The translations under genes were made by a program, and so were the position numbers. The notes under the pieces are model-generated. The model did no database searches. It was not told the origin of the DNA and saw nothing but the letters and a program-made list of their open reading frames with translations. DNA of 64,000 nt, taken from Spirilliplanes yamanashiensis. GTDB lineage: Bacteria > Actinomycetota > Actinomycetes > Mycobacteriales > Micromonosporaceae. Positions 8,461 to 16,121 of the stretch are shown here, piece after piece (position 1 is the stretch's first letter; each line of letters starts with the position of its first letter). The stretch lies in assembly GCF_016863475.1 (NCBI RefSeq), contig NZ_BOOY01000007.1:62001-126000 (forward strand), written 5' to 3'.

Positions 8461-8498
8461 GGGCGTGCCCGGCGGACCCCCACCGGCCGGGCACGCCC
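8461..8498 (+). promoter_or_regulatory. 13-bp perfect stem-loop upstream of sigma factor gene
   Basis: GGGCGTGCCCGGC at 8461-8473 pairs exactly with 8486-8498 around a 12-nt loop, ending 40 nt before the sigma factor ATG at 8539. No T-run follows on the plus strand, so it reads more like a leader hairpin than a classical terminator, although GC-rich actinomycete terminators often lack a T-run. Confidence 0.55.
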
Positions 8499-8538
8499 CC
8501 TTCCCCCGACGGAGGGGCTCGCGACGGAAGGGACAGCC

Positions 8539-9099
8539 ATGCGGCGTGACCGGCGCCGGCAGGGCGGGCGGCACGCCACCCGGCGGACGCCCGGCGGCCG
8601 GTCGGTACCCCAGCAGCGCGGCCCGGCGAACGCCGGACCGGCATTCGGACCCGCGGACCCCGAGACCGAGTTCGACACCCTCTACGGACAGCACCACGAG
8701 GCGGTGCTCGCCCACGTGCTCCGGCTGACCGCCGGCGACGAGGCGGCGGCGCGCGAGATCGTCAAGGAGACGTTCCACCGCGCGTGGCTCGACCCGCAGC
8801 GCCGCCGGCGCCGGGCCGGCGCCGTGCGGCCGTGGCTGCTGCTGCTCGCCCGGTCGATCTTCGCCGAGCGGCGCGGCGGCGGCGAGACCCCCGCGCCGGC
8901 GGCGGCCACCACCATCCGGGCGGCGATGGCCAGCCTGTCCGCCCCGCACCGGGCGGTCCTGGTCGACCTGTTCTACGGCGGGCTGTCGGTCGAGGAGGTC
9001 GCCGACCGGCTGGAGGTCGACCCGGCGACCGTGAAGGCCCGCCTGTTCTACGCGATGCGCGCGCTGCGGATGGTGCTGCAGCAGCAGGACCGGACGTGA
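8539..9099 (+). CDS. ECF-type RNA polymerase sigma factor
   Basis: A 186-residue sigma-70 family protein of the extracytoplasmic-function size class. After a basic, probably disordered N-terminus (residues 1-40), region 2 runs from FDTLYGQHHEAVLAHV to FHRAWLDPQ (about 47-90). Region 4 is at about 125-180, with LSAPHRAVLVDLFYGGLSVEEVADRL and the recognition helix VDPATVKARLFYAMRAL. The inter-region linker is short, as in ECF factors. The ATG at 8539 is preceded by AAGGGA. No anti-sigma gene is adjacent; the next gene converges on it. Confidence 0.88.
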   Translation: MRRDRRRQGGRHATRRTPGGRSVPQQRGPANAGPAFGPADPETEFDTLYGQHHEAVLAHVLRLTAGDEAAAREIVKETFHRAWLDPQRRRRRAGAVRPWLLLLARSIFAERRGGGETPAPAAATTIRAAMASLSAPHRAVLVDLFYGGLSVEEVADRLEVDPATVKARLFYAMRALRMVLQQQDRT

Positions 9100-9111
9100 C
9101 GCGGCCGCCGC

Positions 9112-9149
9112 GACGGGAGCCCCCGCCGCGGCCGCCGGTGCGTCCCGTC
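9112..9149. terminator. Candidate bidirectional terminator
   Basis: GACGGGA (9112-9118) pairs with TCCCGTC (9143-9149) around a very GC-rich interior that can fold further. It lies between the convergent ends of the sigma factor and amidase genes and overlaps the amidase stop codon. There is no T-tract. Confidence 0.4.
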
Positions 9150-11313
9150 AGCTGATCCGGGCGAACCCGTCGGCGATCACCAGCGGCCGGCCCGGCGTCT
9201 GCAGCACCGTCATCGCCACGGTGTGCTGCCCCGGCGAGGACCAGTAGCGGGTCCACGCCAGCTGCCGGTGCGCGGTGCGCGCCGACCGCAGGTCCACGAT
9301 CACCGGCGCGCCGCCGTCGACGGAGATCGCCACCCGCCCGGCGGCCGTGCCGCGCGTCGCGATCAGGCCGATCGACCGGCCGGTGAACGTCCAGCGCAGC
9401 TGCGCCCCCGGCGAGCGCGACGCCAGCGCCGTGCCGTTGAGGTAGACCCCGTTCGTCCACGTCGCCCAGCCGGCGGTGCGGGTCGAGGCGGTCTGCGGCA
9501 GCAGGGTCACCGTGCGGCTGCTGGAGCGCGCCGTCGCGTTGCCCAGCCGGTCGGCGGCCGTCACCGTCCACGTGCGGGGCGCGCCGGTCGCCGCCCAGAT
9601 GGGCAGCTTGCTCCCGCCGGGGCTCAGCGCCCTGGCGAACGGGCTGGTCAGCCGCGACGCCCGCACGCCCGCCGGGTCGGTGGTGCGCCAGCCCATCGTC
9701 GCCGGGACCGCGCCCGGGGTGACGGTGCCGGCGCGCAGCGCCAGGTCGGGCGCCGCGATCGCCGGGGCGGACCGGTCGCCGACGACGGTCATCGCGGCGG
9801 TGGTGGCGGTGCGCCCGGCCAGGTGCACGGCCTGCACCTGCACGGTGTGCCGGCCGGGGGTCACGCTCAGCGCCGCGGCGCGGGCGCCCGGGCCGGCGTA
9901 GCCGGCGAGCCGGCCGTCCACGTAGAGCGCGAAGTGCCGCAGCAGCCCGGTCGGGGTCGACACCCGCCACGTCGCGGTCATCGTCCCGGCGGTGTGCCAG
10001 GCGCCGCCCGCGGCGACCGAGCCGCCCGGGGCGCCCAGCCGCAGCCCGGCCGGCGCGGCGGCGGCCAGCACCCGGATCGAGCCCAGCTGGCTGTACAGGG
10101 CGTTGCCCGGGCACTCGGTGCCGACGGCGTTGCGGTGGCCCGAGACGCGGTTCATGGTGACCCGGGTGCCGGCCTTGAACTTGCCGTTGGACCGGGCGGT
10201 GAGCACGACCCGGCCGAGCGGGTCGACGCCGGTGCCGCTGAGCTTCCACGCGGTGATCCGGGCGATGGCGACCTTCACCGCGTTGGTGACGCCGACGCCG
10301 CCGTGGTTGCCCATCACCGCGATGCCGGCGGTGTCGCTGTTGAAGCCGAACGTGTGCGCGCCCAGCACCGGCAGCCCGACGCCGCCCGCGCGGCCCTCGT
10401 ACAGGGTCCCGCACCGGTCGACGAGGAAGTTGTAGCCGATGTCGTTCCAGCCCCGGCTCTTGACGTGGTACGCCTGGATGCCGCGCAGCAGCCGCGGCGA
10501 GTCGGCGCACGAGTAGCTGTTGGTGCCGGCGGTGTGGTGCACGAACATGGCCTGCGGCAGCCCGGTGTACTCGGGCGCGTGCGGCATGAGCTTCTCGTTG
10601 GCGCCCCACTGGCTGCGCCGCACGATCGGCACGGCCGGCTTGGCGGGCGGGGTGGGGGCGGCGGCGCGCCCGGCCGGCGCCGCGGCCCGGGCGGAGGCGC
10701 CGCCCGCGGGCCGGGTCGTCCCGGGGTCCACCAGCTCCAGCCGCAGCCCGGCGGGCAGCGCGGCGGTGGCGCCGGTGACGCGGGCCTCGACGGCGTCGGA
10801 GTCGCCGACCCACAGCGGGTCGGTGCTGCCCCGGGAGCGGCGCGCCTCGGCGCCGGACTCGGGGCCGATCTCGCCCTCGGCCTCCAGGCTGCGCCACGGC
10901 GACCAGGCGCCGCCGACGGCCCGGGTGCGGACCTGCGCGGTGCCGGTGAGGCTCGCCTTCGGGTCGGTCCAGGTGACGCCGACCAGGCTGAACGGGGCGA
11001 CGGCGCCCGCCGGCACGGCGGCGGCCGCCGCGGCGCGGGCGGCGGCGCCGGGGGTCGCGCCGGCCGGTCCGGCGACGCCGCCGGTCAGCGGGATCGTGCG
11101 CACGGTGGCGGGCTCGGTGAGGATCTGCTCGGGCAGGCCCGGCGCGTCGGTCGCCGCGTCGCCGGGCGGCGCGGCGGCGGGCGGCGCGGTGGCGGGTGTC
11201 TGCGCCGGGACCGGGGCGGGCCCGGGTTCGGCGTGGGCTTCGGCAGGGGTGCCGGCCGTCGTCACCGCGAGGAGCGCGATGCCGGCGGCGAGGGGTCGCG
11301 ATGCCAGCTTCAT
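9148..11313 (-). CDS. Secreted PGRP/amidase-2 peptidoglycan amidase
   Basis: A 721-residue secreted protein with an N-acetylmuramoyl-L-alanine amidase domain that would cut the bond between MurNAc and the stem peptide. The signal peptide is about residues 1-28. The PGRP domain spans about 230-405: RRSQWGANE at the start, zinc ligands predicted at His259 (FVHHTAG), His393 (SGHRN) and Cys401 (TECPG), and the YHVKSRGWNDIGYNF block. Residues 90-190 form a conserved beta domain found before PGRP in actinobacteria, and the last 300 residues are Ig-like repeats. I use the ATG at 11313; a GTG at 11322 adds three residues and cannot be excluded, since neither has a strong ribosome-binding site. Confidence 0.88.
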   Translation of the reverse strand: MKLASRPLAAGIALLAVTTAGTPAEAHAEPGPAPVPAQTPATAPPAAAPPGDAATDAPGLPEQILTEPATVRTIPLTGGVAGPAGATPGAAARAAAAAAVPAGAVAPFSLVGVTWTDPKASLTGTAQVRTRAVGGAWSPWRSLEAEGEIGPESGAEARRSRGSTDPLWVGDSDAVEARVTGATAALPAGLRLELVDPGTTRPAGGASARAAAPAGRAAAPTPPAKPAVPIVRRSQWGANEKLMPHAPEYTGLPQAMFVHHTAGTNSYSCADSPRLLRGIQAYHVKSRGWNDIGYNFLVDRCGTLYEGRAGGVGLPVLGAHTFGFNSDTAGIAVMGNHGGVGVTNAVKVAIARITAWKLSGTGVDPLGRVVLTARSNGKFKAGTRVTMNRVSGHRNAVGTECPGNALYSQLGSIRVLAAAAPAGLRLGAPGGSVAAGGAWHTAGTMTATWRVSTPTGLLRHFALYVDGRLAGYAGPGARAAALSVTPGRHTVQVQAVHLAGRTATTAAMTVVGDRSAPAIAAPDLALRAGTVTPGAVPATMGWRTTDPAGVRASRLTSPFARALSPGGSKLPIWAATGAPRTWTVTAADRLGNATARSSSRTVTLLPQTASTRTAGWATWTNGVYLNGTALASRSPGAQLRWTFTGRSIGLIATRGTAAGRVAISVDGGAPVIVDLRSARTAHRQLAWTRYWSSPGQHTVAMTVLQTPGRPLVIADGFARIS

Positions 11314-11420
11314 GACAGGCACCGTGCCAGAGGATGGCGGTGTTTTTGGTGCGTTTCGGGCAAAGGGATGCTGCTGTTGGTCTTGGGATGTGACGGCTGT
11401 GACGGGTGGGAAGCAAAGTC

Positions 11421-11649
11421 CGGATCAATCCGTTGACCTAGGGGTACGTCGCTCGGTCGGGCCACCATAAATCAGCCAAAAGGTGGTCGTACCCGCGCAG
11501 TTCCACACGGCATGATGGATGGCGTCGGGGAACACCGAGTTCCCCGATGAGCGAGCTGAGATCCGGCAGGCATATTGGTCGCCCGTGGCCTGCCGGGGAG
11601 CGAGAGGCGAATCCACGCGCTCTTTGTCCGAGGTCCCCAGCCGGGGGAC
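11421..11649 (+). promoter_or_regulatory. Hairpin-rich leader upstream of arginine decarboxylase operon
   Basis: The 474-bp spacer from 11314 to 11787 has no convincing gene but many exact inverted repeats. They are CGGAT/ATCCG (11421-11432); GGGTACG (11442-11448) with CGTACCC (11488-11494), enclosing CCACC (11462-11466) with GGTGG (11482-11486); a 9-bp stem TCGGGGAAC (11525-11533) with 11539-11547 and a 5-nt loop; a 9-bp stem CCGGCAGGC (11563-11571) with 11588-11596; and GTCCCC (11633-11638) with GGGGAC (11644-11649). TTGACC at 11433 is a possible -35. The run looks like a structured 5' leader of the operon starting at 11788. It matches no riboswitch class that I can recognise by eye. Confidence 0.5.
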
Positions 11650-11787
11650 GCGGAGTGGGGCGCGCACCCCCCATCCAGGCCCTGCTCGGCCACCAGCCGA
11701 GCCGGAGCTCCGCGACCCCGGTCGGACCGAGGCGATCCACGCCCGTCGGCGCCCCCACGCCGGCGAACGCTGAATCGGAGCTCCCAG

Positions 11788-12294
11788 ATGCCCACCTCGG
11801 CCGTCCGCGACCAGATCCCGGTGCTCACCGCCACCGGCACCGGCGCGACCACCCTCGCCGCCTTCCACGACGCACTCGTCCAGCTCGACCTGGGCCACTA
11901 CAACCTGGTCCGGCTCTCCTCCGTCGTCCCGCCGGCCACCAGCGTCGACGCGACCGGCAAGGCCCCCGCGCCGGCCGGCGCCTGGGGCGACCGCCTCTAC
12001 TGCGTGTACGCCGAGCAGCGCGCCACCGAGATCGGTGAGCAGGCCTGGACCGGCATCGGCTGGGTGCAGCGCCTCGACGGCCTCGGCGGCCTCTTCGTCG
12101 AGCACGAGGGCACCAGCGAGCAGTACGTCGCCAACGCGATCCAGGCCAGCCTGCGCGACCTGGTCAAGGGCCAGGAGGACGCGTTCAGCGCGGGCGAGAT
12201 GGTGCTCAACGGCGCCGTCTGCACCGGCGAGCCGATCTGCTCCATGGTCCTCGCCCCCTACGAGACCGCGGCGTGGAACGGGGTGGCCCGATGA
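11788..12294 (+). CDS. Pyruvoyl-dependent arginine decarboxylase-like protein
   Basis: A 168-residue protein with the layout of pyruvoyl-dependent arginine decarboxylases, which cut themselves at a serine to make a pyruvoyl cofactor and turn arginine into agmatine. The block YNLVRLSSVVPPAT (residues 38-51) corresponds to the family's self-cleavage site, predicted between Ser44 and Ser45. GLFVEHEG (101-108) carries the expected acidic residue and YAEQ (74-77) follows the usual strand. The length suits the family. The ATG at 11788 follows GGAG at 11777. Its stop overlaps the next start in ATGA, so the three genes here are translationally coupled. Activity on arginine rather than another amino acid is inferred. 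Confidence 0.78.
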   Translation: MPTSAVRDQIPVLTATGTGATTLAAFHDALVQLDLGHYNLVRLSSVVPPATSVDATGKAPAPAGAWGDRLYCVYAEQRATEIGEQAWTGIGWVQRLDGLGGLFVEHEGTSEQYVANAIQASLRDLVKGQEDAFSAGEMVLNGAVCTGEPICSMVLAPYETAAWNGVAR

Positions 12295-12869
12295 ACATCA
12301 CCATCGTGGACGTCATGGACGCCGAGCTCGTCGAGCTGTTCTACAAGATCTACTCGGGCGCGTTCGACCCGGTGGCGCCGCTGGCCGCCGCCCGCCACGT
12401 GCTCACCTACGCCGAGTTCGCCGAGGAGATGGCGGACGAGCGCATCGAGAAGCACATCGTCTGGAACGAGGTCGGCGAGCCGATCGCCCTGGCCACGTAC
12501 ACCCGCGAGCTGGACTCGATCACCTGGGTCAGCCCGGCGTTCTACGCCCGGCGCTTCCCGGAGCACTTCCGCCGCAACGCCATCGTCTACATGGGCTACT
12601 CGCTGGTGCACCCCGCGCACCAGGGCAAGGGCGTCATGAGCGTGCTGCTGGAGGACACCATCGCCACCGTGCGCGCCGTCGACGGCGTCGGCGTCTTCGA
12701 CGTCTGCCAGTACAACGACGAGCGGCACATCGGCTACCTGCACAAGATGATCGAGGAGCGCGGCATGGGCTCGATCATGAAGATCGACGTGCAGACCTTC
12801 TACGCCTGCACGTTCAACGACACCGCCTCCTACGTCAACCGCGAGACCGCCGCGGCGGTGCCGGCGTGA
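12291..12869 (+). CDS. GNAT-fold acyltransferase
   Basis: A 192-residue protein with a GNAT-type acyl-CoA loop, HPAHQGKGVMSVLLEDTI (about residues 104-121), after the strand AIVYMGYSLV. The rest is not close to a named family: the N-terminus is rich in acidic and aromatic residues and the C-terminus ends FYACTFNDTAS. It starts in the ATGA overlap with the decarboxylase gene and its stop overlaps the GTG of the next gene. Because it is coupled to an agmatine-forming enzyme, acylation of agmatine or a related amine is a reasonable but untested guess. Confidence 0.7.
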   Translation: MNITIVDVMDAELVELFYKIYSGAFDPVAPLAAARHVLTYAEFAEEMADERIEKHIVWNEVGEPIALATYTRELDSITWVSPAFYARRFPEHFRRNAIVYMGYSLVHPAHQGKGVMSVLLEDTIATVRAVDGVGVFDVCQYNDERHIGYLHKMIEERGMGSIMKIDVQTFYACTFNDTASYVNRETAAAVPA

Positions 12870-13672
12870 CCGCCGTGCCGGTGCTGCGCGCGACCTCGCA
12901 CGCGTGGCAGCCCGCCGTCGGGTACGGCCTGCGCACCGTCACCCTCGCCCAGCGCCCCGACCTGCTGCCGCGCGCCCTCGAGGTGCTCGGCTCCCGCTGG
13001 CCGGCGTTCATGCTGGCCGGCCGCCCCGGCCACGGCGTCGACCTGGTGCAGCTGCTGGGCGCCGTCCCGCAGCACCAGGTGGCCCTGCTCGACGAGCGCG
13101 ACGACCTGCTCGGCGTCGGGCTGAGCGTGCCGCTGCGCTGGGACCGGACCGTCGACGGCCTGCCCGCCGGCTGGGACGGGGCCGTCACCGCCGCCGCCGA
13201 GCTGCTCGACTCCGGCGCCGCCGGCAACGCCGTGTCCGCGCTGTCCATCACGATGGCCGCCGGCGCCACCGGCCGGGGCCTCGCCGCCGGCATGGTCCAG
13301 GCGCTCAAGGCCGCCGCCGCGGCCGCCGGCTCCGACGCCCTCATCGCGCCGGTCCGCCCGGTGCTCAAGGCGCAGTACCCGCTCACCCCGATGGCGCAGT
13401 ACCTGTCCTGGCGCACCGACGACGACCGGATGTTCGACCCGTGGGTGCGCCTGCACGCCCGGCTCGGCGCGCTCCAGGTCGGGGTGGCGTACCCGTCCAT
13501 GACGATCACCGGCACCGTCGCCGAGTGGCAGGACTGGACCGAGCTGTCCCTGCCGGCGAGCGGCGAGTACGTGATCCCCGGCGGCCTGGTGCCGCTGGTG
13601 GTCGACAAGCGCGCCGACTCGGCCGTCTACCGGGAGCCGAACGTGTGGATGGTGCACCGCACCGAGCGGTGA
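12866..13672 (+). CDS. GNAT-like protein, third gene of decarboxylase operon
   Basis: A 268-residue protein that I place loosely in the GNAT-like superfamily. The middle part (ALSITMAAGATGRGLAAGMVQALK, about residues 125-148) resembles the acyl-CoA binding loop and helix, and the C-terminal blocks RMFDPWVRLHARLGA and ITGTVAEWQDWT with the ending EPNVWMVHR recur in GNAT-like proteins that neighbour acyl-CoA ligases in other genomes, from memory. The GTG at 12866 overlaps the previous stop. It has no signal peptide or membrane helix. It may be a second acyltransferase or a non-catalytic partner. Confidence 0.6.
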   Translation: MTAVPVLRATSHAWQPAVGYGLRTVTLAQRPDLLPRALEVLGSRWPAFMLAGRPGHGVDLVQLLGAVPQHQVALLDERDDLLGVGLSVPLRWDRTVDGLPAGWDGAVTAAAELLDSGAAGNAVSALSITMAAGATGRGLAAGMVQALKAAAAAAGSDALIAPVRPVLKAQYPLTPMAQYLSWRTDDDRMFDPWVRLHARLGALQVGVAYPSMTITGTVAEWQDWTELSLPASGEYVIPGGLVPLVVDKRADSAVYREPNVWMVHRTER

Positions 13673-13725
13673 CGCGGTCCGGCCGGGGCTCTCAGGGCGC
13701 CCGGCCGGTTGCCGAACGGGAGTAG

Positions 13726-16032
13726 GTGACAGGAGCCCCAGCGACCCCGCGTCCCCCTCGGGGCCGCGGGGCCGACCCCGCCCGGCTGTTCTGGCTCGCC
13801 GCCGGCCTCGGCTGCCTCGGGATCGCCCTGCTGCTGGTCGTGCCGCCGGCCGCCGCCGTGCCGCTGTTCCTGCTGCTGATGATCGGGTGCGGGGCCGGCC
13901 TGTGGACCGGCGTGCGCCGGCACGCGACCGGGGCGGCCGCCCGGCCGTGGCGGCTGCTGTCCGTGGCGATCCTGCTGTTCCTCGGCGGGCTGCTGCTGCG
14001 CGCCGTCGTGCCGGGCGCCGCGGAGACGCCCGTCCGGCCCGTCGCCATGATCCCGGACGCCCTGGTGCTGCCCGGCTACCTGCTCATCGGGCACGTCCTG
14101 CTCGACCTGCTGCGCCGCCGCCGCCCTCGTTCGGACGAGCCGGCCCGGCTCGACGCGGTGCTCATCGGCCTCGGCGTCGGCCTGCTGGTCTGGTCGTCGC
14201 TCATCGCGCCGATGCTGTCCACCAGCACCTCGACGCTGCCCAACCTGGTCAACGCCCTGTTCCCGATCGTCGACGTGGTGCTGCTGACCGTGGGCGCGCA
14301 CCTGCTGCTCAGCGGCGCCGGCCGCACCCCCGCCGTCTGGCTGCTCACCGGCGCCGTCGCCGCCATGTTCTGCGGCGACCTGATGTTCGCCGTCCGCGAG
14401 GACGGCCGCCTGGCCGGGCTGACCGACCTGCACCTGGACGCGCTGTTCGTGCTGGCCTTCCTCTGCGTCGCGCTGGCCGCCCTGCACCCGTCGGCGGCCA
14501 CGCTGGCCGACCCGCAGCCGGAGCGGCTCGGCGGGCTCAGCGTCACCCGCACCGCCACGCTCGCCGCCGTGCTGGTCACGCCGGCGCTGCTCACCACCCT
14601 GTCGCCGCCGACCACCGTGTGGAACGCGGTGGTGCGCACCGCGCTGTCGGTCGCGCTGACCGCCGCCGTCGTGTTCCGCATCGTCCGGTCGAACAACTCC
14701 CGCGCCCGCGCCGAGGCCACCGCCCGGCACCAGGCCACCCACGACGCCCTCACCGACCTGCCGAACCGGGAGCTGCTCGCCGCCACCGTCCGCGAGTGGG
14801 GCGCCCGCGCCAACGCCGACGGCCAGGAGATCAGCCTGCTGTTCCTCGACATCGACCGGTTCAAGCTGGTCAACGACCACTGGGGGCACCGGGTCGGCGA
14901 CGAGCTGCTGTGCGCCGTCGCGGGCCGGCTCGCGAGCCTGGTCCGCGACGAGGACCTGGTGTGCCGGGTCGGCGGCGACGAGTTCGTCATCGCCATGGCC
15001 ACCACCGCCCACCGCGAGCTCGCCGAGTCGCTCGCCGGGCGGCTGGTGCGCGACTTCGAACGGCCGTTCCGGCTGTCCGTCGGCGACGTCGTCGTGACCC
15101 CGTCGATCGGCGTGGCCCGCGCGGCCGCCGACGCCGGCGAGGCGCTGGAGCTGATCCGCGACGCCGACACCGCCATGTACGAGGCCAAGGACTCCGGCCG
15201 CAACCGCTACGCGCTGTTCGACAGCTCCCTGCGGGAGAAGGTGCAGGCCCGGATGGGCCTGGAGCAGGCGCTGCGCGGCGCCGCCGAGCGCGGCGAGCTG
15301 TCCGTGCACTACCAGCCCATCGTCGACGCGGCGACCGACGAGCTGACCGGCTTCGAGGCGCTGATGCGCTGGCAGCACCCCGAGCTGGGCACCGTGTCGC
15401 CGCTGCGCTTCATCCCCGTCGCCGAGGACACCGGGCTCATCGTCGCGCACGGCGCCTGGCTGCTGGAGGAGGCCGCCGCCCAGCTGGTGCGCTGGCGCGC
15501 CGCCCGGCCCGGCCTGCACGTCTCGGTGAACCTCGCCGTCCGGCAGCTGCGCGAGCCCGGCCTGGCCGACACCGTCCGCGACGTGCTCGCCCGCACCGGC
15601 CTGCCCGCCGAGGCGCTCTGGCTGGAGATCACCGAGTCCGGCTTCATGGAGGACCTGGACGCCTGCCTGCGCACCCTCGGCGAGCTGCGCGCCCTCGGCG
15701 TCACCCTGTGCATCGACGACTTCGGCACCGGCTACTCGTCGCTGAGCTACCTGGGCCGGCTGCCCGTGGGCGTCGTCAAGGTGGACCGCGCCTTCATCCG
15801 CGACGTCGGCGCCGGCGGCCCCGGCGAGCCGATCGTGCGCGCCGTCGTGGCCATGTCGCACGCGCTCGGCCACCAGGTGGTCGCCGAGGGCGTCGAGACC
15901 GAGGTGCAGCGGGACTGGCTGCGCGCGCTCGGCTGCGACCTCATCCAGGGCTACCTGTACGGCCCGCCCCGCCCCGCCGAGGTCGCCGAGCGGGACTGGA
16001 TCGCCGCCGTGCGGCCCGGCGCCGCCGGCTAG
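13726..16032 (+). CDS. Membrane GGDEF-EAL cyclic-di-GMP protein
   Basis: A 768-residue protein combining c-di-GMP synthesis and breakdown domains. Residues 20-325 contain about eight hydrophobic membrane segments. The GGDEF motif is intact at 416-420, and an RxxD inhibitory site (407-410) lies five residues before it, so product feedback is likely. The EAL motif is at 544-546 with the later DDFGTGYSSL and a C-terminal QGYLYGPP block, so the phosphodiesterase also looks complete. Which activity dominates cannot be told. The GTG at 13726 is preceded by GGGAG only 3 nt away, which is tight, so a start slightly downstream is possible. It has no sensory domain besides the membrane part. Confidence 0.92.
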   Translation: MTGAPATPRPPRGRGADPARLFWLAAGLGCLGIALLLVVPPAAAVPLFLLLMIGCGAGLWTGVRRHATGAAARPWRLLSVAILLFLGGLLLRAVVPGAAETPVRPVAMIPDALVLPGYLLIGHVLLDLLRRRRPRSDEPARLDAVLIGLGVGLLVWSSLIAPMLSTSTSTLPNLVNALFPIVDVVLLTVGAHLLLSGAGRTPAVWLLTGAVAAMFCGDLMFAVREDGRLAGLTDLHLDALFVLAFLCVALAALHPSAATLADPQPERLGGLSVTRTATLAAVLVTPALLTTLSPPTTVWNAVVRTALSVALTAAVVFRIVRSNNSRARAEATARHQATHDALTDLPNRELLAATVREWGARANADGQEISLLFLDIDRFKLVNDHWGHRVGDELLCAVAGRLASLVRDEDLVCRVGGDEFVIAMATTAHRELAESLAGRLVRDFERPFRLSVGDVVVTPSIGVARAAADAGEALELIRDADTAMYEAKDSGRNRYALFDSSLREKVQARMGLEQALRGAAERGELSVHYQPIVDAATDELTGFEALMRWQHPELGTVSPLRFIPVAEDTGLIVAHGAWLLEEAAAQLVRWRAARPGLHVSVNLAVRQLREPGLADTVRDVLARTGLPAEALWLEITESGFMEDLDACLRTLGELRALGVTLCIDDFGTGYSSLSYLGRLPVGVVKVDRAFIRDVGAGGPGEPIVRAVVAMSHALGHQVVAEGVETEVQRDWLRALGCDLIQGYLYGPPRPAEVAERDWIAAVRPGAAG

Positions 16033-16048
16033 GGGGCGCCGGGGTCGC

Positions 16049-16081
16049 GGCTGCACGCGGGCGGCACGCCGGCTGCACGTG
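16049..16081 (+). promoter_or_regulatory. Three 11-bp direct repeats, candidate SARP operator
   Basis: GGCTGCACGCG (16049-16059), GGCGGCACGCC (16060-16070) and GGCTGCACGTG (16071-16081) follow each other without gap. A heptamer repeated at 11-bp pitch is the known binding layout of SARP regulators, which place dimers on one face of the helix just upstream of a -10 box. The repeats end 40 bp before the methyltransferase ATG, and a SARP gene is the next gene but one. Confidence 0.6.
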
Positions 16082-16121
16082 CCGGCGCGCAGCGTGGTTC
16101 CCACACCCACGAGGAGGAACC

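Noticed and set aside
11556-11562. CTGAGAT as a sign of a TPP riboswitch
   Set aside because: The other conserved TPP elements are missing from the surrounding sequence, so the match is chance.
11519-11773. 84-codon open frame upstream of the decarboxylase gene
   Set aside because: No ribosome-binding site, an Arg/Pro/Ser-rich composition and overlap with several exact hairpins make a structured leader more likely.
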